From Pedobacter sp. Leaf216 (lineage in GTDB: Bacteria; Bacteroidota; Bacteroidia; Sphingobacteriales; Sphingobacteriaceae), in assembly GCF_001421515.1 (NCBI RefSeq), contig NZ_LMKM01000020.1, forward strand, positions 24,231 to 59,901: a DNA stretch of 35,671 nt, given 5' to 3'. The translations under genes and the position numbers were made by a program. This document shows, piece by piece, positions 1 through 8,664 of this stretch (positions are counted from its first letter, which is position 1; each line of letters opens with the position of its first letter). Below the pieces are notes generated by a model, which worked only from the letters and a program-made list of their open reading frames with translations, was not told where the DNA came from and did no database searches.

Positions 1-294
1 ACTGCGACTTCAGAACTATCTACTGCGACTTCAGAACTACCTACTGCGACTTCAGAACTATCTACTGCGACTTCAGAACTACCTACTGCGACTTCAGAAC
101 TATCTACTGCGAGTATAGAACTATCAACTGCGACTTCAGAACTATCAACTGCGACTTCAGAACTATCTACTGCGACTTCAGAACTATCTACTGCGACTTC
201 AGAACTATCTACTGCGACTTCAGAACTATCTACTGCGACTTCAGAACTATCTACTGCGAGTATAGAACTATCTACTGCGGGCGTTGTAGAAACT
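1..294. repeat. 21-bp tandem repeat array, 13 full units plus a decayed 14th
   Basis: A unit reading ACTGCGACTTCAGAACTATCT repeats without gaps from the window edge; units start at 1, 22, 43 and so on to 253, with a degenerate last unit from 274. Most differences are single bases (TCT, CCT or TCA at the unit end). Two units (106-126 and 253-273) share the same three-base variant, GAGTATAG, and lie exactly seven units (147 bp) apart, so a block of about seven units probably duplicated. Because 21 is a multiple of three, four of six frames stay open; frame 1 would read a TATSELS repeat and stop at 298-300. I cannot decide whether this is the tail of a repeat protein entering from the left or a noncoding satellite. 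The repeat-rich noncoding DNA that follows favours the second. Confidence 0.9.
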
Positions 295-450
295 TGGTGA
301 TAGCTAATCCAAAGATCTCTCCACTACGGTCGAGATGACGGATGAATGCGTTCTCTAATAGTTTGAAAAGAATCAATTTACGGATGCCTGTATCTGCGCT
401 TCGCCATTTGAACCTCGCTATCTCCTCCCTGCTATCTGCTCCCTGCTATC

Positions 451-664
451 CGGCATAGGAAATGATGGAAGGAGAAAACGTTAAAGCTTTATCATTACCT
501 TTCCTTCTATCGTTGAATTGAGGCAGCACACACTTTCCGCCCCCTTCGGCGGAACTTGTGCTGACGACCAAAAAGCTTTAACGAATTTATCCGACATCAG
601 TTCCAAGCCTTGGACTTTTGTTACTTTTGGGCCAAGCCAAAAGTAAAAGCCCTTCGGTGGCCAA
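451..664. repeat. Structured dispersed repeat, copy A
   Basis: Nearly identical to 882-1095 (offset 431). It contains nested inverted repeats: an outer perfect 11-bp pair CGTTAAAGCTT (479-489) and AAGCTTTAACG (573-583), and an inner near-perfect hairpin around TCCGCC-CCCTTC-GGCGGA at about 531-552, flanked by AGCACA and TGTGCT arms. The nested fold is what one expects of a REP or MITE-like element. No ORF of its own is visible. Confidence 0.75.
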
Positions 665-881
665 CCTGTACCGATTTTACATCGGTAACCGAGGCAAGAC
701 TGAGCGAAGCGAAAGCATTACGATTCCCGCATGCGCGAGAATGACGACCGTGTTAGAAACATTACAACAAAGATTGCTTCAGCTCGCTCTCTCCCAGCTT
801 CGCAATGACGGATTTAACGCATTTCCTGCATCATGCTATTTGCACCTCGCTATTTGAATTATGCTATCTCCTCCCTGCTTC

Positions 882-1095
882 CGGCATAGGAAATGATGGA
901 AGGAGAAAACGTTAAAGCTTTATCATTACCTTTTCTTTCATCACTGAATTGAGGCAGCACACACTTTCCGCCCCCTTCGGCGGAACTTGTGCTGACGACC
1001 AAAAAGCTTTAACGAATTTATCCGACATCAGTTCCAAGCCTTGATTTTTGGTTACCTTTTTATCAAGAAAAAGGTAAGAGCCCTTCGGTGGCTAA
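882..1095. repeat. Structured dispersed repeat, copy B
   Basis: Second copy of the element at 451-664. The 11-bp outer arms are kept at 910-920 and 1004-1014 and the inner GC hairpin is unchanged. Differences concentrate in the loop between the outer arm and the inner hairpin (about 930-950) and in the right part (about 1045-1078), where copy B reads a TTACCTTTTT...AAAAAGGTAA palindrome in place of TTACTTTTGG...CCAAAAGTAA. In both copies this right part is itself an inverted repeat, so the changes are compensatory in appearance. Confidence 0.75.
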
Positions 1096-1169
1096 CCGAG
1101 GCAAGCCTGAGCGAAGCGAAAGCATTATGCACGCGCGAGAATGACTAACCAAAAAATCCTACCAAACCA

Positions 1170-1271
1170 TCACCTCCTCTTCTCTCGATCAGGCTTAAAA
1201 ATAATATAGAAAACAAATATACCTGCCAATAAAAATATAATCCCTAAAATTAAATTTGCCCTGTCGTCCAT
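1170..1271 (-). CDS. Small single-pass membrane protein (33 aa), unknown
   Basis: An ATG at 1271 opens a 33-residue frame, MDDRANLILGII through KPDREKRR, ending in TGA at 1170-1172. It has an acidic start, one hydrophobic helix (about residues 7-25) and a strongly basic tail, a classic small inner-membrane protein with the charged tail inside. The longer minus-strand open frame over the same bases (1195-1413) is in another phase and looks random. I do not recognise a family. It lies downstream of a terminator, so it probably has its own promoter, which I could not find. Confidence 0.45.
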   Translation of the reverse strand: MDDRANLILGIIFLLAGIFVFYIIFKPDREKRR

Positions 1272-1393
1272 ACCTAAACAACACCACTATTAATGAATAG
1301 TTGAGAATTATATACAACCTGAGAGGGTAAGCAAGACTGATAACTGAACAAAATGAACTAAACAACTGCTTACGTAAACTGTTGTCAAAATAG

Positions 1394-1425
1394 AAAAGGG
1401 TAACCATATCCATAGTTACCCCTTT
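1394..1425 (-). terminator. Probable intrinsic terminator of the phytochrome/kinase operon
   Basis: An inverted repeat GGGTAAC (1398-1404) / GTTACCC (1415-1421), extended by A/T pairs, is followed on the minus strand by a TTTTCTATTTT tract. It sits about 105 bp past the stop of the giant kinase, the only minus-strand gene that could need it. Confidence 0.6.
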
Positions 1426-1529
1426 CTAATTACTCCCGTGTTAGAGGAATTATAATTACATTTATTAAGCACTTTTTGTTTGCTTCATCTAGATCATCAT
1501 ACATCGTTGGTCTGAAAATAAATACACGC

Positions 1530-4500
1530 TTATTTATCCTTTAATGGAATCTTAAACCAGAATACCGAGCCCTCACCTTCTTTACTGTTTACTCCAATTT
1601 GACCTCCATGGCGCTCTACAATTTCTGCAGAAATATATAATCCTAAACCAAGACCAGAAAAACTATAAGAAGAAGCTTCCACACGGAAAAAACGATCGAA
1701 CACAAACTGCGATTTATCCTGAGGGATACCAATTCCAAAATCCTGTACCGAAATCATCAGGTAATTACCTTCTGTTTTGGCCTGCACAATAATTTTATCA
1801 GCATCTGGCGAATATTTAATCGCGTTAGACATAAAATTGCTTAGCACCTGCTCAATACGGTTTCGGTCCGCATGCACCTCAACATCAGTAATATCCTGAA
1901 TAATGTTATGCCCATGCATACTTTCCTGTAAACCATCAATAGCATCTTCAATAACACCCGCAATGTTAAAATCAGAGAAATTGAAAGTCATTTTACCAGC
2001 CTGTATTTTAGTTACATCCAATAAATCCTCAACAAGGGCAGTCAGTTTTCCAATCTGGCGGTTTGCTTTATCTACAAACTCATAAATTTTCTCAAACTTC
2101 TGCTGTTCAGCCATTCGCAAAGCAAACTGCAAAAAGCCTTTAATGCTCGTAATCGGTGTTTTTAATTCATGACTGGCAATACTCATAAACTCATCCTTAC
2201 GGTGCATCAGTTCTTTGGTAGCCTGTTGCGCTTTCATTAAATCGGTTACTTCAAACCCAAAGAAAGCAATCCCGTCAATTACCCCATGATCAGAAAAAAC
2301 CGGGTTTAAAATAATATCAAACCATTTTTCTATTACATTACCTGTTGCATTGTTTACCTGTTCAATCCGGTAAGCGTTAGCCACATAAGTTTCGCCGGTT
2401 TCCAATACGTTTTTCTCTATTTCCAACAACTCAGGCGATTCGAATTTAGAACCACTTCCAATTCTTGATCGCCCGATATAATCGGTACCGCCATCAAAGG
2501 TTTTAAAAGCTTCGTTAACAAATTCGTACTTAAGATCTTTTCCCCTGCGGATGGTAATTAATGCCGGAGCATTTTTAAAGATGCTGTAAAACTCATCTTG
2601 CTGTTTTTTGATCAGCTTTTGCAGTTCACTCCGTTTTTTCTCTGTATGTTTTTGTTTCGTGATATCGATTACATAAGTTACTGCACCATTCGCAACTTCC
2701 TCATCTAATAAAGCCGAACCAACCAAAACATCAACAGGGGTGCCTGATTTAGTGAGGTATTGTTTTTCGAACGGCGGACAAAAGCCCTCTTCCTTTAACA
2801 ATTTAGCTGATATATTACTAATCGGTAAAAAAGATTCAGGTGTGATTTGCCTCCAATCGATATTTCCATCTTCGAAATCAGACCGCGAATAACCCAATAG
2901 CTTCAAGAAAATATCGTTTGCATCTTCAATTCTTCCGGTTTCAATATCGCTGAACAAAATACCAATCACATTTGATTCGAAAATCTTCCTGAATTTGCGT
3001 TCTGTAGAATTCAATTTCACCTCCGTATCAACCAGTTTTGAAATATCTACTATAGAGCCAACCATACGATAAGGCGTTTGCAGATCATCGAGCAAAATAC
3101 TCCCACGATCAAGCAATGTAGCATAACTGCCATCAGCTTTTTCAAGGCGGTATTGGGCTGTCCACTGGGTTTCGTTGTGGTTTATAGCATCGTAAACACT
3201 ATTTTTAACACGTTCCCTATCTTCCGGATGAATTTTATCAAACCAAAATGCAACACTTTCCGTTTGCAGCTCTTTCGGATAACCAAACATTAAAGTAAAA
3301 TTATCACTGCGCCACATGGTATTATGTGCCAGGTTCCAATCCCAAATGGTATCGTTGGTGGCATGCGATACAAGATTGAAACGTTCTTCACTTTCTGAAA
3401 GTTTCATTGTACGCTCCTTCACCTTCAATTCGAGATCGGTGTTAAGTTGGCGTAGGTTTTCTCTTGTACCTAAAAGTTCGTTATAGTTCTTTTTCAGCTT
3501 ATGTTCGGCCAACTTTTGCTGACTGATATCGGTTATTGTTGCTACAAAACCATCAGACATTTTTACAGCGATTAACTGGCACCATTGCTCTTTAGAAAAC
3601 TGAAGCTCTATTTCGAGCACCTTACCGTTTTCTACCACGCCAACATATTTGTTAAAAAGATTACTTACTGTAAGCTCAGGAATCAATTTCATTATCCTTG
3701 CACCAGTTAGCTCTGATTTTGTTTTCTTTAAAATAGTTAAAGCAGAATCGTTGAAGGTGCTGCATTCAAAATCGATAATGAAATGTTTGGCATCCCTAAC
3801 CGCTTTAAATGCTAAAATACCATTCAAACTTGCATTAAAAACACCGCTGATGATGTTGTTAAGCTCGGTAATTTTAGAAATATCCACAAAAGAAATCACC
3901 ACACCATCTGCCCGCTTATCTTTTCTTAAATAAGGCATCACCCGCATCAGGCAGCGTGTATTGTTTTTCAGTTGCACCTCCTTTTCAATCACATGCCCGT
4001 TCAGCAACACCTTTCTAATGTCGCCGGTAAGGTTTTCAGCTTTAATGTTATTCGAAATATGCTCTATCGAACGGCCTATATCAGCCTCAATAAGGTTTAC
4101 CATACTTATTGCCGCAGGGTTAAATTTGCGGATAAACATGCCTGAATCCAGAAAAATCTGTCCGATATCAGTACTCCTGAAATAATTGTCCAAATCATCA
4201 TTTAGCTCAATCAGTTCTTTGATTTTTAACTGGTGTTCAGTATTTAAGGTATGCAGTTCTTCGTTTAATGATTGCAGTTCCTCATTGCTCGATTGCAGTT
4301 CTTCATTGGCAGAAAGCAGTTCTTCGTTGCTCGATTGGAGTTCCTCATTTGTGGTTTCCATCTCTTCTACAGCCATCTGTAGGTTAGAGCGGGTTTCGTT
4401 CAGTTCCGCTTCGAGCTCAAATACATATTCAGAATGCGTTGCATCATGGAAACCAGGCACGGCAGATTCATCCCTGTCGGCAACAATTTCTAAAAGATGC

Positions 4501-6380
4501 TCTGCAAAAACAACCATCGTGAAACCATTGGTATGATCTGTGGATGCAGGCACTATGGAAATATCCACAAAAACATCTTCAGCACCCTGCTTAAAGCGAA
4601 TCTTTTTTAACTCTATTTTAATGTTTTCTTTCCAAACTTTTCTTAAACCCGTATTGATTACAATAGATACCTCACGCGGTACCATTTTTAAAATATTAAG
4701 TTCGATACTTTGCTCAGGCAAGGATAAATATTTGCGGTAGTCGCCAACGGCATCCTGCATTATGTACCCTTTATCAATAAATACCGCAACATAACCAAGA
4801 TCTGATGAAAGAAAATCGGCCAAACGTTTTTCCAATAGACTTTGAATTGCTTCGGTAATACTTCCTTTTTTACGCTCCTGGCCCAGGGCAGTTTTAGCAC
4901 CCGTATTGTAAGTATTATACGTAGAATAGTTGATTTTTCCGGTTTTCTTATAAATTTTTGATTTACTCGAAACTTCTGTTAAGCCGGCCTTCATAGAAGA
5001 AGCCGTTTCACTCGATCCAAGAAAAAGGTATCCGTTTGGTAAGAGGGAGAAATGGAAAATCGAAAGTATTTTTTCCTGAAGGATGCTATTTACATAAATT
5101 AGCATATTTCTGCAGGTAACCAGGTCATTTTTAATAAAAGGAGGCGATTTAATTACGTCATGTTTGGCAAAAACCACCTGTTTACGCAAGCTGGCCACTA
5201 TGCTAACAAATTTTCCTTCCTGTATAAAATACTTTTTAAAAAGTTTAGCCGGTATCTCTTTCTTTACCGAAATCGGGTATTGTCCTTTCGAAGCAATTTC
5301 GATGCTTTTCTCGTCAATATCAGAAGCAAATATTTTAATATCAATCTTTTTACCCGATCGCTCTACGCAATCGTTTACAAGAGCAGCAATAGAATATGCT
5401 TCCTGCCCGGTACTACAGGCACAAACCCAGATTTTAATTACATCACCATCTTCCTTACGGTTAACGATATCCTGAATGGCAAATTCATTAAGTTGCGCAA
5501 AAGCCTGGTCATCTCTAAAAAATTTAGTTACACCAATAAGAAAATCCTGAGCTAAAATTTTTACTTCTTCAGCATTGCTGCGCAAAAAATCAACATAACG
5601 ATCGAGCTTTTTTATGCCCCGTTCATTCATTCTCCGGCCAATACGCCTGATGATGGTTGGGGTTTTGTAAAGGTTAAAATCATTGCCGCTACTGTTATGC
5701 ACAAGTTTAAACACCTCATCAAGCAGTTCTTCATTAATTTTGCCGTTTTCGAGCACCTTAACAGGCTCTTCATTTACATAGCTAAAAAGTTCTTCCTGCA
5801 TCCGCGAAGGGATCATTACATGATCGGTATTGCCTGATGCGATGGCAGAATTAGGCATGCCATCAAATTTGGCAGAAGATGGATCCTGAACGATAACCAT
5901 CCCTCCGTTTTCTTTTATACTTTGTATGCCTTTTGTGCCATCAGTACCTGTACCTGAAAGGATTATGGCAATGGCTTTCTCTTTTTTATCTTTTGCGAGG
6001 GTATGTAAAAAATGATCAATAGCGGTATTAGGAGCTTTAATCTGCGATTTCTCTGCAAGTCTGAGCCTACCCTTAACCAAAGTCATTAGTTTATTATTTG
6101 GAATGATATACACACAATCCTGTTGAATAGCCATATCATTTGCAGCTTCGAACACCTTCATATGGGTGTGTTTACCTACAAGCTCAACCAGTAAACTTTT
6201 ATAATCTGAAGAAAGGTGTTGGATTACGACAAACGAGAAACTCGAATTTGCCGGCATGTGATCAAAGAATTCGTGAATAGCTTCCAAGCCCCCGGCCGAT
6301 GCGCCAATGGCAACAATATATTTGTCGTAACGCTTATTTAATACCAGTTCTTGCTTTTCCTTTTCCTGCTTGTTGTCCAT
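1530..6380 (-). CDS. CheB-CheR-PAS-histidine kinase fusion protein
   Basis: A 1616-aa signalling protein. Domains in order: CheB methylesterase (about 20-200) with GASAGG nucleophile Ser28, His55 in IQHLSS and Asp147 in GTGTDG; CheR methyltransferase (about 215-470) with a SAM motif IWVCACSTGQEAY near 317-329 and TCRNMLIYVN near 421-430; a PAS-like stretch; a Glu/Asn/Leu-rich coiled coil (about 652-730); about five PAS domains (730-1385); HisKA with phospho-acceptor His1404 in SHELKTP; and an HATPase_c domain with N box (Asn1519), DFGIGIP and GLGLGL. It has no receiver domain, so its response regulator must be a separate protein, and CheB lacks its usual regulatory receiver. The first ATG is 6380, 4 nt after the phytochrome stop; a longer TTG start at 6416 would overlap that gene. 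The context says the partner phytochrome is the likely light input. Membrane segments are absent, so it should be cytosolic. Confidence 0.93.
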   Translation of the reverse strand: MDNKQEKEKQELVLNKRYDKYIVAIGASAGGLEAIHEFFDHMPANSSFSFVVIQHLSSDYKSLLVELVGKHTHMKVFEAANDMAIQQDCVYIIPNNKLMTLVKGRLRLAEKSQIKAPNTAIDHFLHTLAKDKKEKAIAIILSGTGTDGTKGIQSIKENGGMVIVQDPSSAKFDGMPNSAIASGNTDHVMIPSRMQEELFSYVNEEPVKVLENGKINEELLDEVFKLVHNSSGNDFNLYKTPTIIRRIGRRMNERGIKKLDRYVDFLRSNAEEVKILAQDFLIGVTKFFRDDQAFAQLNEFAIQDIVNRKEDGDVIKIWVCACSTGQEAYSIAALVNDCVERSGKKIDIKIFASDIDEKSIEIASKGQYPISVKKEIPAKLFKKYFIQEGKFVSIVASLRKQVVFAKHDVIKSPPFIKNDLVTCRNMLIYVNSILQEKILSIFHFSLLPNGYLFLGSSETASSMKAGLTEVSSKSKIYKKTGKINYSTYNTYNTGAKTALGQERKKGSITEAIQSLLEKRLADFLSSDLGYVAVFIDKGYIMQDAVGDYRKYLSLPEQSIELNILKMVPREVSIVINTGLRKVWKENIKIELKKIRFKQGAEDVFVDISIVPASTDHTNGFTMVVFAEHLLEIVADRDESAVPGFHDATHSEYVFELEAELNETRSNLQMAVEEMETTNEELQSSNEELLSANEELQSSNEELQSLNEELHTLNTEHQLKIKELIELNDDLDNYFRSTDIGQIFLDSGMFIRKFNPAAISMVNLIEADIGRSIEHISNNIKAENLTGDIRKVLLNGHVIEKEVQLKNNTRCLMRVMPYLRKDKRADGVVISFVDISKITELNNIISGVFNASLNGILAFKAVRDAKHFIIDFECSTFNDSALTILKKTKSELTGARIMKLIPELTVSNLFNKYVGVVENGKVLEIELQFSKEQWCQLIAVKMSDGFVATITDISQQKLAEHKLKKNYNELLGTRENLRQLNTDLELKVKERTMKLSESEERFNLVSHATNDTIWDWNLAHNTMWRSDNFTLMFGYPKELQTESVAFWFDKIHPEDRERVKNSVYDAINHNETQWTAQYRLEKADGSYATLLDRGSILLDDLQTPYRMVGSIVDISKLVDTEVKLNSTERKFRKIFESNVIGILFSDIETGRIEDANDIFLKLLGYSRSDFEDGNIDWRQITPESFLPISNISAKLLKEEGFCPPFEKQYLTKSGTPVDVLVGSALLDEEVANGAVTYVIDITKQKHTEKKRSELQKLIKKQQDEFYSIFKNAPALITIRRGKDLKYEFVNEAFKTFDGGTDYIGRSRIGSGSKFESPELLEIEKNVLETGETYVANAYRIEQVNNATGNVIEKWFDIILNPVFSDHGVIDGIAFFGFEVTDLMKAQQATKELMHRKDEFMSIASHELKTPITSIKGFLQFALRMAEQQKFEKIYEFVDKANRQIGKLTALVEDLLDVTKIQAGKMTFNFSDFNIAGVIEDAIDGLQESMHGHNIIQDITDVEVHADRNRIEQVLSNFMSNAIKYSPDADKIIVQAKTEGNYLMISVQDFGIGIPQDKSQFVFDRFFRVEASSYSFSGLGLGLYISAEIVERHGGQIGVNSKEGEGSVFWFKIPLKDK

Positions 6381-6384
6381 TAAG

Positions 6385-7914
6385 CTAATTATAAAGTTGC
6401 TTTGTTCTAAATTCAAATATAAAATTCCTCAACGATTCTGCTATTTCCAGCTCATTATTATGCCATGGTAATGATTGGCCATATACAGTTTGCAGCCAGA
6501 GGTTAAACGAATTTCTTGGATGATAGTTTTTACCATCTTTATCAAAATTAATTACCTGTTCAGGATCGCCGCCCCACTTGATCTGCTGGATAACCTCCGG
6601 CCTGAAACAGATTATATAATCGCCATTTCTGCCATCAATAGGGATTACGAGAATCCCGCTTCCCAGTTTTTCGTAAGCTTTTGCCTCTTCATATTGGCCG
6701 CTCAGCTGATCGCTGAAATACACTTTTTCAATTCCTTTTCCTTCAAGCCAGAGCATCAGGTTATAAACCTCACTTTTATCGGGTATATCGCCACGCGATT
6801 CGATCCGGTTACCGATTTTTACCACAACGCCACCTGCACTAAACAAAGAAAGAATGTTTAGGTTTTCATCTTCCAGCAAACCTTCAATAATATCATCTTT
6901 AGCATAAATAAGATCCGTAACTGAAGTTCTTTTCTCAAGTCTCAATGCCGATTCCTGATAATCTTCCTGGTTTATGATAGCGGTAATCCGGTTGGAAATT
7001 TCTACCGAAAGCCATTCAAAAATATAACGCATATCCACATTTGGATGTTTTGGTTCGATGTGGTGGCAGGAAATTAAGCCCCAAAGTTTACCATCACGCA
7101 GCACCCTGATAGACATTGACGCGCTAACATTCATATTTTGCATATACTCCAGATGCACTGATGCCACACCACGCAGGTTGCAATCAGATAAATCGATAAA
7201 TGCATTGGATATAGGGTTGATAACCGGGAATAACCTAAAGGCTTTATATGCCCTGTTGGAAATTAGCCTGAAGGGGTTTTTAAGGTAAAGGGCCCTCGCC
7301 TGCTTTGGTACATCAGAAGCTGGAAAAGTTTGCCCAAGATAACTTTCCAGCTCACCAGAAATTTCCTCCGCAATTACCGTCCCGTTCCAGGCAGCATCAA
7401 ACTGATACATTCTTATGCCATCAAAGCCCGAAACTTTACGCAATTGCTTAATGGCAACACTACACACTTCCTCAAGCGTAGCTGCACTTTCCATCGCCGA
7501 TATAAACTGCCTTACTTCTTGAAAAACATCCGAAAAACTTTTTTGTCCATCCGTTGAAGCCGCTTCTATTTCCAATAAGGTAAAATCTTTTTTTATGTGA
7601 ATCAAACCGTCAAAACGCAGTTGTTTGCCTTCAATATCCGAGCTTAGTGTAATTGGAATCCTATCCTTGGCATCACCCCTAATCAATTTCGCAATCTGAT
7701 CTACATCCTGTTGGCTAAACCATGATGACAAATGCTTATTCACCATTTGTGCCGGTACCTGGTTGGTAACTTCGACTAGGTTTTCACTGAGTTGAATAAG
7801 ATTTAATGTTTTATTATCCAATACGAGGAGGTATCCATAATCCTGGATAGAATTGATGTGGTGAATAGGTAAATTTCCGCAGAACTCTGCATCATAGTTT
7901 CTTTTATCTGACAT
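6385..7914 (-). CDS. Bacteriophytochrome photosensory module without output domain
   Basis: A 509-aa PAS-GAF-PHY protein. Cys12, in EFCGNLPIHHINSIQDYG, is in the position of the biliverdin-linking cysteine of bacteriophytochromes. The GAF domain (about 140-310) has FPASDVPKQAR (Asp201), VHLEYMQNM (His254) and LISCHH (His284), matching the Asp207, His260 and His290 of Deinococcus BphP in spacing. The PHY domain keeps WGGDP (447-451) and the tongue motif PRNSF (466-470). The protein stops right after PHY: it has no HisKA/HATPase, unlike ordinary bacteriophytochromes, and the next gene 4 nt on is a huge kinase. I infer a red/far-red sensor acting in trans on that kinase. No heme oxygenase for biliverdin is visible in the window. 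Confidence 0.93.
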   Translation of the reverse strand: MSDKRNYDAEFCGNLPIHHINSIQDYGYLLVLDNKTLNLIQLSENLVEVTNQVPAQMVNKHLSSWFSQQDVDQIAKLIRGDAKDRIPITLSSDIEGKQLRFDGLIHIKKDFTLLEIEAASTDGQKSFSDVFQEVRQFISAMESAATLEEVCSVAIKQLRKVSGFDGIRMYQFDAAWNGTVIAEEISGELESYLGQTFPASDVPKQARALYLKNPFRLISNRAYKAFRLFPVINPISNAFIDLSDCNLRGVASVHLEYMQNMNVSASMSIRVLRDGKLWGLISCHHIEPKHPNVDMRYIFEWLSVEISNRITAIINQEDYQESALRLEKRTSVTDLIYAKDDIIEGLLEDENLNILSLFSAGGVVVKIGNRIESRGDIPDKSEVYNLMLWLEGKGIEKVYFSDQLSGQYEEAKAYEKLGSGILVIPIDGRNGDYIICFRPEVIQQIKWGGDPEQVINFDKDGKNYHPRNSFNLWLQTVYGQSLPWHNNELEIAESLRNFIFEFRTKQLYN

Positions 7915-8250
7915 TTCTGACTATCTTTTTGAAGGAAATCCAATGCTCAGGGAAAGCAGAAGATTTCATTTCTCAACAATTATACTGCCAACTAAATTGG
8001 CATTTGGCGTAAAGCCGATTAAAATTACCTTTATTGAAGCATTACACAGCTAAAATATAGATTGATGCCTTTAATGAAAGAAAACCAATAAAAATAATAC
8101 TCAACATACAACCAAAAGGAATATCATTTTAACCAAGCGGTAAAGCAAGGCAATAAAATTAAATAAGTTTACCCAAACAACCCCTTATTTGTCTGTAATG
8201 ACCATCAAAATTAAAACGATAGCATGTAATTTAGGACATATTTTTTCAAT
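7915..8250. other. Divergent intergenic region
   Basis: 336 bp between the phytochrome operon (minus) and the AHSA1-like gene (plus). It must hold both promoters, but I found no exact TAnnTTTG box on either strand; the nearest plus-strand candidate is CTTATTTG at about 8185. No small ORF or strong hairpin was seen. Confidence 0.5.
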
Positions 8251-8664
8251 ATGAACAGAGATACCTTAACAGCAAGCATTACCATAAACCAACCAATCGA
8301 TCTGGTATGGAAAGTATGGAATGAACCAGAGCACATTGCCAAATGGAATGCACCTGCTTACGAGTGGGTAAACAAGAGCATTGAAAATAACCTCAGCCTG
8401 GGCGGATGCTTTTTGTACGTTATGGCCAAAAAAGATGGCAGTGAAAATTTCGAATTCAGAGGCACCTATACTGAGATTATTGAACATCAGCGCATTGCCT
8501 ATACATTGGATGATCATAGAAAAAGCCTGATCATTTTTGAAGGGAATAACCTGGTAACACTTACCGAGATTTTTGAACCCGTTGCAAATCTTGATCTTAA
8601 AATGCAACAGGAATTTTGCCAGTCGGGGCTTAATCAGCTTAAAGCTTATGCTGAGCAACTATAA
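8251..8664 (+). CDS. SRPBCC / AHSA1-type ligand-binding protein
   Basis: A 137-aa single-domain protein, typical in length for this family. The start ASITINQPIDLVWKVWNEPEH and the following KWNAP are the family's beta-strand plus helix entrance (usual form: VWxxWTdPEhixxWw). It ends in the amphipathic C-terminal helix (about 115-135) that closes the hydrophobic cavity. Members bind small hydrophobic ligands or act as stress factors; the ligand here cannot be told. Its last 26 bp overlap the end of the converging PepSY gene, so the two transcripts are antisense at their 3' ends. Confidence 0.85.
   Translation: MNRDTLTASITINQPIDLVWKVWNEPEHIAKWNAPAYEWVNKSIENNLSLGGCFLYVMAKKDGSENFEFRGTYTEIIEHQRIAYTLDDHRKSLIIFEGNNLVTLTEIFEPVANLDLKMQQEFCQSGLNQLKAYAEQL

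Larger units (their letters stand above)
295..1169. other. Noncoding repeat-rich region
   Basis: I see no credible gene here. Besides the two long repeat copies listed separately, it is a mosaic of short phrases that recur within the region: GAGCGAAGCGAAAGCATTA at about 701 and 1111, CGCGAGAATGAC at about 733 and 1134, and CTATCTCCTCCCTGCT at about 419 and 864. Such mosaics are common between genes in Sphingobacteriaceae. The one sizeable open frame (618-857 plus) runs straight through repeat sequence, has no protein-like composition and is not called. Confidence 0.7.

Noticed and set aside
618..857. 79-aa plus-strand frame in the repeat region
   Set aside because: It runs through dispersed repeat sequence shared with other places in the window and has no protein-like features.
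1195..1413. 72-aa minus-strand frame
   Set aside because: It overlaps the likelier 33-aa membrane protein in another phase, contains the operon terminator and has random composition.
4186..4536. 116-aa Ser-rich plus-strand frame
   Set aside because: Antisense shadow of the Glu/Leu coiled coil of the kinase gene; the Ser richness comes from its GAA/CTG codons read backwards.
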